A DNA stretch of 50,038 nt from an uncultured Lachnospiraceae bacterium (lineage in GTDB: Bacteria; Bacillota; Clostridia; Lachnospirales; Lachnospiraceae): contig CANRNK010000004.1 of assembly GCA_947631985.1 (NCBI GenBank), forward strand, positions 1-50,038, written 5' to 3'. The notes beneath the pieces are model-generated. The model was given only the letters and a program-made list of their open reading frames with translations, was not told the DNA's origin and did no database searches. A program made the position numbers and the translations under genes. Below, piece by piece: positions 17,973-25,794 of the stretch; within the stretch, counting starts at the first letter, position 1, and the number at the start of each line of letters is the position of its first letter.

Positions 17973-18584
17973 ATGTCGAAATTTAATTTAAATGAAATGT
18001 CACAGACGTATTATGATGTATTGAAGGAAATTGGTAATATAGGTGCTGGAAATGCTACAACAGCTCTAGCCCAGATGCTCCAATGTAAAGTAGATATGAA
18101 AGTTCCACAGGTGAAATTACTCAGTTTTTCTGAGGTTGGCATTTTGATGGGCGGAGAAGAGCAACTGATGGCAGGGATTTACCTGCTTGTTGAAGGGGAT
18201 ATTCGTGGTAGCATTATGTTTTTACTTGAGTATCATTCCGCAAGAAGTCTTGTTGCCAAACTGATGGGAATGGAATGCGAGGGAACAGAGTTTTCAGAAA
18301 TGGAGATGTCGGCCTTAAAAGAAATTGGAAACATCATAACAGGTGCATATCTCAACTCGCTTTCAACGCTTACAGGATTGACAATTTATCCTTCAGTGCC
18401 AGATTTGAGTATTGATATGGCAGGTGCGATTTTAAGCGTTCCGGCGATAGAGTTTGGAACATTGGGGGATAAATTATTACTGATACAGACTCAGTTTACA
18501 GATGAAATCGATTTAGATGGATATTTTATGTTGATACCAGATATGGAATCATATGATAAAATCTTGAGCTCACTGGGAATGTAA
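17973..18584 (+). CDS. cheC: CheY-P phosphatase CheC
   Basis: This 203-residue protein has two E-x-x-N phosphatase sites: Glu19/Asn22 (KEIGNIGAGNATTALAQ) and Glu117/Asn120 (KEIGNIITGAYLNSLS). It dephosphorylates CheY-P and forms a complex with CheD that tunes receptor deamidation (known in Bacillus). The locus therefore carries two CheY-P phosphatases, FliY and CheC. cheD follows after 22 bases. Confidence 0.95.
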   Translation: MSKFNLNEMSQTYYDVLKEIGNIGAGNATTALAQMLQCKVDMKVPQVKLLSFSEVGILMGGEEQLMAGIYLLVEGDIRGSIMFLLEYHSARSLVAKLMGMECEGTEFSEMEMSALKEIGNIITGAYLNSLSTLTGLTIYPSVPDLSIDMAGAILSVPAIEFGTLGDKLLLIQTQFTDEIDLDGYFMLIPDMESYDKILSSLGM

Positions 18585-18606
18585 TCTTGGGATAGTAAGG
18601 ATGAAT

Positions 18607-19092
18607 ATGGGCGAAATAATTAAAGTGGGAATGGCAGATTTAAATGTCTGTGCAGCGCCGGATGCAATTACGACTTTGGGACTGGGGTCTTGTATTGGAA
18701 TTGCAATACGTGATCCTATTACAAAAATAGGAGGGCTGGCGCATATCATGCTCCCGGACAGCAAACAGATTAAAAACAACTCAAATTTATATAAATTTGC
18801 AGATACTGGAATAGATGAACTGATTAGGCTCCTTCTTCTAAAGGGAGCCTCAAGGCAGCGTCTCGTGGCTAAAATAGCTGGAGGAGCGCAAATGTTTGCA
18901 TTTCAGAATAAATCTGACCTGGTCAGGGTTGGAGAACGAAATGCAGAAGCATGTGTAGAAATATTGAAACGGTTAAACATACCGCTTCTAGCACAGGATA
19001 CGGGACTGAATTACGGAAGAACTGTCGTTTTTTATCCGGAAACTGGTGACTACAAAATTAAAGCAGTTGGGAAAGAGGAAACGGTAATTTAA
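18607..19092 (+). CDS. cheD: Chemoreceptor glutamine deamidase CheD
   Basis: This protein of about 161 residues has the CheD active-site pattern: LGLGSCIGIAI with the catalytic Cys, and GGLAHIMLPD with the catalytic His. The glycine-rich KIAGGAQMF segment follows. It deamidates receptor glutamines and interacts with CheC. ATG 18601 is also in frame, but AAGG sits directly against it, while ATG 18607 has better spacing. The stop TAA overlaps the next ATG by one base. Confidence 0.93.
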   Translation: MGEIIKVGMADLNVCAAPDAITTLGLGSCIGIAIRDPITKIGGLAHIMLPDSKQIKNNSNLYKFADTGIDELIRLLLLKGASRQRLVAKIAGGAQMFAFQNKSDLVRVGERNAEACVEILKRLNIPLLAQDTGLNYGRTVVFYPETGDYKIKAVGKEETVI

Positions 19093-19364
19093 TGAAAAGA
19101 AATCTCATACCACCATTTGTAATGCTTTTGGCAGGGTCTATTTCCAGCCTGATTATGTATTTTATGAATTATAATGTGAGGGATATGCTACTGATACTGC
19201 TTGCAGTACTGGTTGTTTTCTACCTGATTGGACTTCTGATTAAATCAATGATGGATTCGTTTGACAAAGCAAATACGGAGAGGCTTTTACAAGAGGGAGA
19301 AGTTATCGAAAAAGAAGTTCAAGGTGAAGAGGAAATAGAAACGCAAGAAAAAACTTTTTTGTGA
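19092..19364 (+). CDS. Small membrane protein between cheD and fliA, function unknown
   Basis: This 90-residue protein has two hydrophobic helices (PPFVMLLAGSISSLIMYFM and MLLILLAVLVVFYLIGLLIK) and an acidic cytoplasmic-looking tail rich in Glu (about 60-90). The start overlaps the cheD stop (TAATG), so it is translationally coupled. I do not recognise a named family. The strict location in a motility operon suggests a flagellar accessory or sigma-factor-associated role, which is inference only. Confidence 0.8.
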   Translation: MKRNLIPPFVMLLAGSISSLIMYFMNYNVRDMLLILLAVLVVFYLIGLLIKSMMDSFDKANTERLLQEGEVIEKEVQGEEEIETQEKTFL

Positions 19365-19392
19365 GAAATAAAATTTTCGGGGGATGAACACT

Positions 19393-20160
19393 ATGGATGA
19401 AGCAGGAAAAAGGAAGTTGTGGGATGATTATGCCAGAACGAAATCTTTGGAAACCAGAGAAAAGATCATACTCGAATACGCACCTCTTGTGAAGTTGGTT
19501 GCAGGAAGACTCAGTATGTATCTGGGATACAATGTGGAATATGAGGATCTTGTGAGCTATGGAATCTTTGGATTGATTGATGCGATAGATAAATTTGATT
19601 TTTCAAAAGAAGTTAAGTTTGAAACCTACGCAAGTCTTAGAATCAGAGGAGCCATCCTTGATCAGATTCGTAAGATGGATTGGATTCCAAGGACGCTAAG
19701 ACAAAAACAGAAAAAAATAGAGATAGCAATGAAAGAAATAGAGGCGGAATCTGGAAAAACTGCTTCAGATGAAGAAATAGCCAATAAACTCGGTATAGAA
19801 GAAAGCGAGTTTCAGGACTGGCAGTCACAAATGAAAATCACTAATGTGGTTTCATTAAATGAATATCTTGAGCAGGGCAGCGAGATTCCATATGAAAAAA
19901 ACAGCCCGGTGAAATTCACAGCACCCGAAGATTTCATGGAAAAGGCTGAACTGAAACAGAAATTAAAAGATGCCTTGGAGCTTTTAACTGAAAAAGAAAA
20001 AAAGGTAATTCTACTTTATTATTATGAAGAGTTAACCTTGAAAGAAATCAGTCATATACTTGAAGTATCTGAGTCGAGAATCTCACAGCTTCACACAAAA
20101 GGACTGATGAAAATGAAAAAAAAATTAGGGGATTATATGGGGATTTTGACAGAAATTTAA
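19393..20160 (+). CDS. fliA: Flagellar sigma factor FliA (sigma-28/sigma-D)
   Basis: This protein of about 255 residues is a FliA/WhiG-family sigma factor. Region 2 has VEYEDLVSYGIFGLIDAIDK and KFETYASLRIRGAILDQIRK. Region 3 has DWIPRTLRQKQKKIE. Region 4 has EKEKKVILLYYYEELTLKEI and SESRISQLHTKGL. It directs transcription of late flagellar and chemotaxis genes. ATG 19384 is also possible, but GGGGGATG ahead of ATG 19393 gives better spacing. No antisigma flgM gene lies in the window. Confidence 0.95.
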   Translation: MDEAGKRKLWDDYARTKSLETREKIILEYAPLVKLVAGRLSMYLGYNVEYEDLVSYGIFGLIDAIDKFDFSKEVKFETYASLRIRGAILDQIRKMDWIPRTLRQKQKKIEIAMKEIEAESGKTASDEEIANKLGIEESEFQDWQSQMKITNVVSLNEYLEQGSEIPYEKNSPVKFTAPEDFMEKAELKQKLKDALELLTEKEKKVILLYYYEELTLKEISHILEVSESRISQLHTKGLMKMKKKLGDYMGILTEI

Positions 20161-20187
20161 ACAGGGTATCACGTTTGGAGGATGGGA

Positions 20188-21774
20188 ATGAATGGGTATT
20201 TTCAATTAGAGATTAACGAAAAAGGGACAGAATTAATATTATTTCCACCAACAGATGGTGGAATGCCCATTGATATTAATGAAGTAGCAACGTATTTACA
20301 GATAAAGAGCATTAAATTTGAAATCACGCAAATTTATAGTGCCTTAAAAGATTTAACGACTACAAAAAGGATTCAGCTGAATACAATTCCAGGATTTCCA
20401 GAAAATGAAATGTTTCTGGTTACTTCTTCTACAGATTTAATGCAGGCTACGGCAAGATTTTATCCACCTTCCAATGGGGGAAACCTTTTAAACAGGGAAG
20501 AAATTTTAAACGATTTAAAGCATCAGAATATCAATTTTGGCATTGAACAGGATGCGCTAGAGAATTTCTTTAAAAATAGGCAATACTGCACCGATATTGT
20601 GATTGCAAGAGGAAGACCTGCAAGACAGGGAAATGATGCAACTATTGAATATTATTTTAATACGGATTTAAGAGCAAGACCTTCCCTGAATGAAGATGGA
20701 AGTGTAGATTTCTTTCATTTGAATACAGTAAACCATTGTAAAGCGGGAGATATTGTTGCAAGATTGTTTAAAGAAGATGTCGGTGAAAGCGGAATCAATA
20801 TTATGGGCAATCCAATCAGAGCGAGAGATGTCAAACGATCAACGCTGCAGTTTAGCAATAATATTGCACTTTCAGAAGACAGAACCATCTTAACTTCAAA
20901 AGTGGATGGACATGTCTGTCTGGTGGATGGAAAAGTATTTGTTTCTAACGTCTATCAGGTTGAGAATGTTGATAATGCAACTGGAAATATTGAGTATTCA
21001 GGTGGTGTTATTGTAACGGGCAATGTGTGTTCTAACTTTTCTATTAAAGCCGAGGGTAATGTTGAAGTAAGAGGTGTTGTAGAAGGGGCCTATATCGAAG
21101 CGGGTGGAGACATTATCATCGCCAGAGGAATGAATGGGATGGGAAAAGGAACTCTCAAAGCGGGTGGAAATGTAATTGCCAAATTTATAGAGAATGCATC
21201 TGTTGAATCGAGTGGTTATGTAGAAACAGAATCGATTTTACATAGTAGAGTTTTGGCGAGAACAGAAATCAATGTATTGAGTAAAAAAGGATTTATTACA
21301 GGCGGCTTTGTATCAGCAACCAATTCTGTAAATGTGAAGAATTTGGGTTCTTCGATGGGGGCGGATACGATTGTTGAAGTGGGAGTGAATCCGGCTTTGA
21401 AAAAGAAATATCAGGATCTGCAAAAAGAAGTAGTCGAAATCAATAAAACACTGCAACAGATTTTACCAATCACCACCGCAGCAATGCAAAAGATTCAAGC
21501 GGGAGAGAAACTTGCTCCAGACAGACTAAAGTATGTGCAGACACTTGCAATAGCAGCAGAACAAAAAACCGAGAGACTTGAAAGTGTCAAGACAGAGCTT
21601 ACTGAATTGCAAGGAATGCTAGAAACGGGTGCTGTTGCACAGGTTACTGTGTCTGGAGAAGTATATGGTGGCACAAAAATTGTGATTGCAGATGCTGCAT
21701 TAACAGTAAAAGACACCGTGAAATATTGTAGATTCTATAAAAACCAGGGAGAAGTGAAAATGACTTCGCTTTAG
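20188..21774 (+). CDS. FapA/DUF342 family protein
   Basis: This protein of about 528 residues matches the FapA (DUF342) family. An N-terminal region (about 1-170) comes first, then a repetitive beta-helix core with VDGHVCLVDGKVFVSNVYQV, GGVIVTGNVCSNFSIKAEGN and VRGVVEGAYIEAGGDIIIAR (about 235-380). A C-terminal coiled coil (about 400-475) ends the protein. Some relatives are called flagellar assembly protein A, but the molecular role is poorly known. Position immediately after fliA supports a motility link. ATG 20188 is preferred because GGAGG abuts ATG 20182. Confidence 0.88.
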   Translation: MNGYFQLEINEKGTELILFPPTDGGMPIDINEVATYLQIKSIKFEITQIYSALKDLTTTKRIQLNTIPGFPENEMFLVTSSTDLMQATARFYPPSNGGNLLNREEILNDLKHQNINFGIEQDALENFFKNRQYCTDIVIARGRPARQGNDATIEYYFNTDLRARPSLNEDGSVDFFHLNTVNHCKAGDIVARLFKEDVGESGINIMGNPIRARDVKRSTLQFSNNIALSEDRTILTSKVDGHVCLVDGKVFVSNVYQVENVDNATGNIEYSGGVIVTGNVCSNFSIKAEGNVEVRGVVEGAYIEAGGDIIIARGMNGMGKGTLKAGGNVIAKFIENASVESSGYVETESILHSRVLARTEINVLSKKGFITGGFVSATNSVNVKNLGSSMGADTIVEVGVNPALKKKYQDLQKEVVEINKTLQQILPITTAAMQKIQAGEKLAPDRLKYVQTLAIAAEQKTERLESVKTELTELQGMLETGAVAQVTVSGEVYGGTKIVIADAALTVKDTVKYCRFYKNQGEVKMTSL

Positions 21775-21834
21775 GTTTCGGTGAAAAAGATAAATCATTT
21801 ACAATAGTTATCGAGGAAAGGAACGGTTATTGAA

Positions 21835-22152
21835 ATGTCGATAGGACCAATTGAGTTAAATGGAGTGATTTCCAGAACACAGGATTTTTCTACCATTAAA
21901 CAGCACGAAGACCAGAAAGGTCAGATCGATCAGAATAATTTCCAGAATCAATTCCACAAAGAAATCAACAGTAAATCTACTCAGGTACATCATGCAGATG
22001 ATGCAGAAAACGATGAGTATCGTTATGATGCAAAAGAAAAAGGCAATAATGAGTATGATGATAGTGGCAAGAAAAAACGGGAAAAGAAGAAAAAGGAAGA
22101 AGAAGGAAAAGTTCTGATCAAAGGACAAAGTCGCTTTGATATCAAAATTTAG
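21835..22152 (+). CDS. Hypothetical highly charged small protein
   Basis: This 105-residue protein has no TM helix. Residues 20-50 are Gln/Asn/His-rich (KQHEDQKGQIDQNNFQNQFH), and the C-terminal half is extremely charged (KKKREKKKKEEEGKVLIKGQ). It looks disordered. The N-terminus (MSIGPIELNGVISRTQDFS) resembles short leaders of proteins found after fapA in Lachnospiraceae motility operons, an impression I cannot verify. It lies between fapA and the next gene with an 11-base gap. Confidence 0.7.
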   Translation: MSIGPIELNGVISRTQDFSTIKQHEDQKGQIDQNNFQNQFHKEINSKSTQVHHADDAENDEYRYDAKEKGNNEYDDSGKKKREKKKKEEEGKVLIKGQSRFDIKI

Positions 22153-22163
22153 GAGCAATTAAA

Positions 22164-22886
22164 ATGAGTGGAATAGAGATAATCCTTCTGGTGTTAGGTG
22201 TTGTCATTTTTATCGTCAGCTTTTTACTTCCAGACCGGGATGAAAAAAATAAAGGATCCTTTGTCATTGATCAAGCTGCAATCAAAGAAACGATAGCGAT
22301 AGAAACGAGAGATGCAAAAGAGCGATTCCATGATGAATTGGAAGAAAGCACTAAGTATTCCCTTGAAAAAGCGGAAAGATCGCTTGAAAGAATATCCAAT
22401 GAAAAAATAATGGCAGTGAACGAGTTTTCAGAGACGGTATTAGAGCAGATTCATGTGAATCATAAGGAAACTATGTTTTTGTATGATATGCTAAATGATA
22501 AACAAATAGAAATTAACCAGACGGCAAAGCTTGTGAATAAAACAGTAAAGAACAGTTCTGATAAAATACAACAACTGGAACAACAAACGCCATTACTAGG
22601 GGAGCAAAAAGACGAATCTAAGCAAGAAGACTTAAAACTGGAGAGTCTGAATTTTAGAAGCCTGGACCAGGGGAAATATATACTTGAGCCAGATCAAAAT
22701 GAAATTTCAAAAGGTCAATTTATAGACAATGATGAGCTTGAGAAAAACAATGTAAAAAACGGGAATCAGAACGAGCAAATTTTAATCCTCCACAGACAGG
22801 GAAAAACCAAAGTAGAGATTGCGAAGCAACTTGGTCTGGGTGTTGGTGAAGTAAAGCTTGTGATAGATTTGTTTCAGGGTATTTAA
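22164..22886 (+). CDS. Membrane-anchored coiled-coil protein with C-terminal HTH (DUF6115-like)
   Basis: This 240-residue protein has an N-terminal TM helix (IEIILLVLGVVIFIVSFLLP), a long charged coiled coil (about 45-150), and a disordered linker. The C-terminal 35-residue helix-turn-helix-like segment reads ILILHRQGKTKVEIAKQLGL then GVGEVKLVIDLF. That tail is typical of DUF6115-type proteins in Firmicutes flagellar operons (family named from memory). Role unknown. A DNA-binding-like HTH tethered to the membrane by a coiled coil is unusual. Confidence 0.75.
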   Translation: MSGIEIILLVLGVVIFIVSFLLPDRDEKNKGSFVIDQAAIKETIAIETRDAKERFHDELEESTKYSLEKAERSLERISNEKIMAVNEFSETVLEQIHVNHKETMFLYDMLNDKQIEINQTAKLVNKTVKNSSDKIQQLEQQTPLLGEQKDESKQEDLKLESLNFRSLDQGKYILEPDQNEISKGQFIDNDELEKNNVKNGNQNEQILILHRQGKTKVEIAKQLGLGVGEVKLVIDLFQGI

Positions 22887-22912
22887 TAGACATAGAAAAT
22901 AGGTAGTTTATT

Positions 22913-23581
22913 ATGAAATTACGATATTATTTACGTGGTGTAGGGACTGGAATCGTTGTCACAGCAGTATTACTTGGGATTGTTTTGGGACATGGAAAAT
23001 CTCAAATGTCTGATGGACAGATTAAGATTAGGGCGGCTGAACTTGGCATGGTGGAAGAAAAACTGCTCTCGGATATGGGAAATGAAACTTCAGAATTGGT
23101 GAGTAGTAAGGAAGCCAGTAACGATGAAGTGAGCGTAGAAAAAGTAAGTGAAAATAAAGCCAGTGAAGGCGATGCCAATACAAGTGATACGAATTCAGAT
23201 GATACGAATACAGATGATGTCAATACAGATGATGTCAATACAGATGATGTCAATACAGATAATGTAATACAAGAATCGAAAAAAAATACAGAAGACGATT
23301 CGCTTGAAGTGACGAAAGAAGAGACGGGTTTGGTGGAAACGCATGCGGAAGAAGTGGGTTTAGCAGCACCAGATGATATTAAGATTGAGATATCTTCAGG
23401 AGATAGCTCGGTTGTTGTCAGCAAGAAATTAGAACAAGCAGGACTTGTCTCATCAGCCGTAGAATATGATCAATATTTATGTGCCAATGGGTATGACAAA
23501 AAGCTCAGTGTTGGAGTGCATTTGATTCCACAAAATGCAGAGTATGAGAGTATTGCGTTACTTCTTACGACACGACAATAA
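22913..23581 (+). CDS. Membrane-anchored protein with Asp/Thr repeat and MltG-like C-terminus
   Basis: This 222-residue protein has one N-terminal TM/signal helix (GTGIVVTAVLLGIVLGHG) and an acidic extracytoplasmic stalk with a pentapeptide repeat (DDVNT, listed separately). The C-terminal domain (about 150-222) reads IKIEISSGDSSVVVSKKLEQ and SSAVEYDQYLCANGYDKKLS. This resembles the small LysM-like part of YceG/MltG proteins, but the catalytic transglycosylase part is absent. It could bind cell wall. Function unknown. It is the last gene of the motility locus. Confidence 0.75.
   Translation: MKLRYYLRGVGTGIVVTAVLLGIVLGHGKSQMSDGQIKIRAAELGMVEEKLLSDMGNETSELVSSKEASNDEVSVEKVSENKASEGDANTSDTNSDDTNTDDVNTDDVNTDDVNTDNVIQESKKNTEDDSLEVTKEETGLVETHAEEVGLAAPDDIKIEISSGDSSVVVSKKLEQAGLVSSAVEYDQYLCANGYDKKLSVGVHLIPQNAEYESIALLLTTRQ
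23177..23266 (+). repeat. 15-bp tandem repeat coding NTDDV units
   Basis: There are six 15-base units. The three central ones are identical (AATACAGATGATGTC), and the flanking ones are diverged (AATACAAGTGATACG, AATTCAGATGATACG, AATACAGATAATGTA). In frame they give repeated NT(D/S)D(D/T/V) pentapeptides in the extracytoplasmic stalk. Perfect copies in the centre suggest recent expansion by slippage. Confidence 0.92.
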
Positions 23582-23634
23582 GAAGAGAATAATCATACAA
23601 TATAAGTAGTCTAAAAACATTACGATTGAAGTGG

Positions 23635-23662
23635 AAAACTCCTTGCATGAGGAGTTTTCTTG
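23635..23662 (+). terminator. Rho-independent terminator closing the motility locus
   Basis: AAAACTCCT (23635-23643) and AGGAGTTTT (23650-23658) form a perfect 9-bp stem with loop TGCATG, followed by CTTG within a T-rich stretch. It sits 54 bases after the last motility gene. Confidence 0.75.
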
Positions 23663-23671
23663 TGTTATAAT
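23643..23671 (+). promoter_or_regulatory. Promoter for rpsB-tsf
   Basis: A perfect -10 box TATAAT (23666-23671) is preceded 17 bases upstream by TTGCAT (23643-23648), a partial -35. The -35 lies inside the loop and stem of the preceding terminator. The resulting leader before rpsB is about 115 bases long. Confidence 0.7.
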
Positions 23672-23679
23672 ATCAACGT

Positions 23680-23793
23680 TGCAAAAAAACACGTATATTT
23701 ATTGTGTGAAGGTGCTTTGGTCTACCAGAGTTACACACAGAAGGCATTTGCCGGGAAGATATGCGGAAGAAAAAACCAAATGGAGGAAATACA
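23680..23793 (+). promoter_or_regulatory. rpsB mRNA leader with small hairpins
   Basis: The leader contains CTTTGG-TCTA-CCAGAG (6-bp stem with one G-T pair), GGC-ATTT-GCC, and a possible longer GCAT...ATGC pairing before the GGAGG site. Leaders of rpsB bind S2 for feedback control in several bacteria. Whether this one does is inference from location. Confidence 0.35.
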
Positions 23794-24528
23794 ATGAGTG
23801 TTATTTCAATGAAACAATTACTAGAAGCGGGTGTTCACTTCGGACATCAGACAAGAAGATGGAACCCTAAAATGGCTCCTTATATCTTCACAGAAAGAAA
23901 CGGAATTTACATTATCGATCTTCAGAAAACAGTTGGTAAAGTAGATGAAGCTTACAAAGCGGTATGCGATTGTGCTGCAGAAGGTGGAACTGTTTTATTT
24001 GTTGGAACAAAGAAACAGGCTCAGGATGCTGTAAAAGCAGAAGCAGAACGTTGTGGAATGTATTTTGTAAATGAAAGATGGTTGGGCGGAATGCTCACTA
24101 ACTTTAAGACAATTAAAAGTAGAATTGCAAGACTTAAAGCAATTGAAACAATGTCAAAAGATGGTACTTTTGATGTTCTTCCTAAAAAAGAAGTAATTCA
24201 GATTAAAAAAGAGTGGGAAAAACTTGAAAAGAACCTTGGCGGAATTAAAGATATGAAAAAAGTTCCAGATCTTATTTTCATTGTAGATCCTAAAAAAGAA
24301 AGAATCTGTGTTCAGGAAGCACACACACTTGGAATTCCATTAGTAGGAATTGCTGATACAAACTGTGATCCTGAAGAACTTGATTATGTAATCCCAGGAA
24401 ATGATGATGCGATCAGAGCAGTAAAACTTATCGTAGCAAAAATGGCTGATGGAATTATTGAAGTAAACCAGGGTGAAGTTGTAGAAGTAGAAGAGACAGC
24501 TGAAGTGGAAGAAACAGTAGAAGCATAA
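23794..24528 (+). CDS. rpsB: 30S ribosomal protein S2
   Basis: This 244-residue protein starts [20 protein letters not shown], and has [20 protein letters not shown] and [20 protein letters not shown], all S2 signatures. The acidic C-terminus is [16 protein letters not shown]2 binds the 30S head/body junction. The start is ATG 23794 with TGGAGG upstream. An in-frame ATG at 23761 would add 11 residues with no homologous look. Confidence 0.98.
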   Translation: MSVISMKQLLEAGVHFGHQTRRWNPKMAPYIFTERNGIYIIDLQKTVGKVDEAYKAVCDCAAEGGTVLFVGTKKQAQDAVKAEAERCGMYFVNERWLGGMLTNFKTIKSRIARLKAIETMSKDGTFDVLPKKEVIQIKKEWEKLEKNLGGIKDMKKVPDLIFIVDPKKERICVQEAHTLGIPLVGIADTNCDPEELDYVIPGNDDAIRAVKLIVAKMADGIIEVNQGEVVEVEETAEVEETVEA

Positions 24529-24552
24529 TAGAGTCTGTTATGAATAAAACTG

Positions 24553-24585
24553 CAAAGGGACGTTTTCTTACGTCCCTTTGTTTGC
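24553..24585 (+). terminator. Attenuator-like hairpin between rpsB and tsf
   Basis: CAAAGGGACGT (24553-24563) pairs perfectly with ACGTCCCTTTG (24570-24580) around loop TTTCTT. The following TTTG is only a short U stretch, so termination is probably partial. Such an element would lower tsf relative to rpsB or protect the rpsB 3' end. Confidence 0.65.
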
Positions 24586-24605
24586 AAATATAAGGAGGAA
24601 GAAAA

Positions 24606-25529
24606 ATGGCAGTTACAGCAGCTATGGTAAAAGATTTAAGAGAAATCACCGGTGCAGGAATGATGGATTGTAAAAAAGCACTGAATGAAACAAATGGTGA
24701 CATGGATGAAGCAGTAGAATACTTAAGAAAAAATGGACAGGCTAAAGCTGAGAAAAAAGCAGGAAGAATCGCAGCAGAAGGTCTTGTAAAAGTAATTGTG
24801 AAGGAAGATAAAATCGCAGCAGTTGTTGAAGTTAATTCAGAGACTGACTTTGTTGCTAAGAATGAAGACTTCCAGACATTTGTAAGTGCAGTAGCAGTTC
24901 AGGCAGTTAATTCTGATTCAGCTAATATTGATGCATTCATGGAAGAGTCTTGGAATGCTGATTCTTCAAAATCAGTAAAAGAAGCTTTAAATGATAAAAT
25001 CGCAGTAATCGGGGAAAACCTTTCAATCAGAAGATTTGAAAAAGTGACAGCTGAGAATGGATGTGTTGTTTCCTATCTTCACGGTGGCGGAAGAATCGGT
25101 GTTCTAGTAGAAGCTGAGACTTCAGTTGTGAACGATGCAGTAAAAGAAGCACTTGTGAATGTGGCAATGCAGGTTGCTGCACTCTCACCAAAATATGTTT
25201 CACAGGCAGAAGTAAGCGAAGAATACAAAGAACGTGAAAAAGAAATTCTTCTTGCTCAGGCAAAACTTGAAAATCCAGAAAAACCAGACAATATCATTGA
25301 AAAAATGATCATTGGACGTTTAAATAAGGAATTGAAAGAAGTATGTCTTTTAAGCCAGATTTATGTAAAAGATGGCGACCTTACTGTTGAAAAATATATT
25401 GAAAACGTAGGAAAAGCAGAAGGAACAGCAATTACCGTTAAAAAATTCATTCGTTTTGAAACAGGCGAAGGAATTGCAAAAAAAGAAGAGAACTTTGCTG
25501 AAGAAGTAGCAAAACAGATGGGAATGTAA
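24606..25529 (+). CDS. tsf: Translation elongation factor Ts
   Basis: This 307-residue protein has the EF-Ts signature MVKDLREITGAGMMDCKKAL, followed by NGDMDEAVEYLRKNGQAKAE. The second signature is VVEVNSETDFVAKNEDFQ. The C-terminal dimerisation domain is present. It is the GDP-exchange factor for EF-Tu. A strong AAGGAGG lies 8 bases before ATG. The rpsB-tsf pairing is universal. Confidence 0.98.
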   Translation: MAVTAAMVKDLREITGAGMMDCKKALNETNGDMDEAVEYLRKNGQAKAEKKAGRIAAEGLVKVIVKEDKIAAVVEVNSETDFVAKNEDFQTFVSAVAVQAVNSDSANIDAFMEESWNADSSKSVKEALNDKIAVIGENLSIRRFEKVTAENGCVVSYLHGGGRIGVLVEAETSVVNDAVKEALVNVAMQVAALSPKYVSQAEVSEEYKEREKEILLAQAKLENPEKPDNIIEKMIIGRLNKELKEVCLLSQIYVKDGDLTVEKYIENVGKAEGTAITVKKFIRFETGEGIAKKEENFAEEVAKQMGM

Positions 25530-25581
25530 TCTTTATCCAAGTGCTTAACGCAAGAGTTTTGTTTGATTATAAAAATGATAG

Positions 25582-25622
25582 AAAGATCGTAAAAGTTTTT
25601 GACTTTTACGATCTTTTTTTAA
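25582..25622 (+). terminator. Strong rho-independent terminator after tsf
   Basis: AAAGATCGTAAAAGT (25582-25596) and ACTTTTACGATCTTT (25602-25616) form a perfect 15-bp stem with a 5-base loop. A run of T follows. It closes the rpsB-tsf unit. Confidence 0.93.
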
Positions 25623-25723
25623 GGCTCTTTATCATTTTCAATCTTTTCAGGGTTCGATTAGAATTATTTTAAATGATCGGGTAGATTTCAGCTTGAATTA
25701 TGATTCTGTATAACAAATATCAC

Positions 25724-25752
25724 TTGAAAAAGAACAAATGTTCTGATAGAAT
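25724..25752 (+). promoter_or_regulatory. SOS-type promoter with LexA box for the Y-family polymerase gene
   Basis: The -35 TTGAAA (25724-25729) and -10 TAGAAT (25747-25752) are 17 bases apart. Inside the spacer is GAACAAATGTTC (25732-25743), a perfect match to the Firmicutes LexA operator core GAAC-N4-GTTC. LexA bound here would block RNA polymerase, so the gene is predicted to be induced by DNA damage. Confidence 0.85.
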
Positions 25753-25794
25753 AAACATAAAAGGACGAAAAATAAAAGGAGGTTGGGAACCGGT

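Noticed and set aside
23631-23870. Plus-strand ORF overlapping the rpsB promoter and start
   Set aside because: It runs through the terminator, the promoter and the rpsB start in another frame, so it is a chance ORF.
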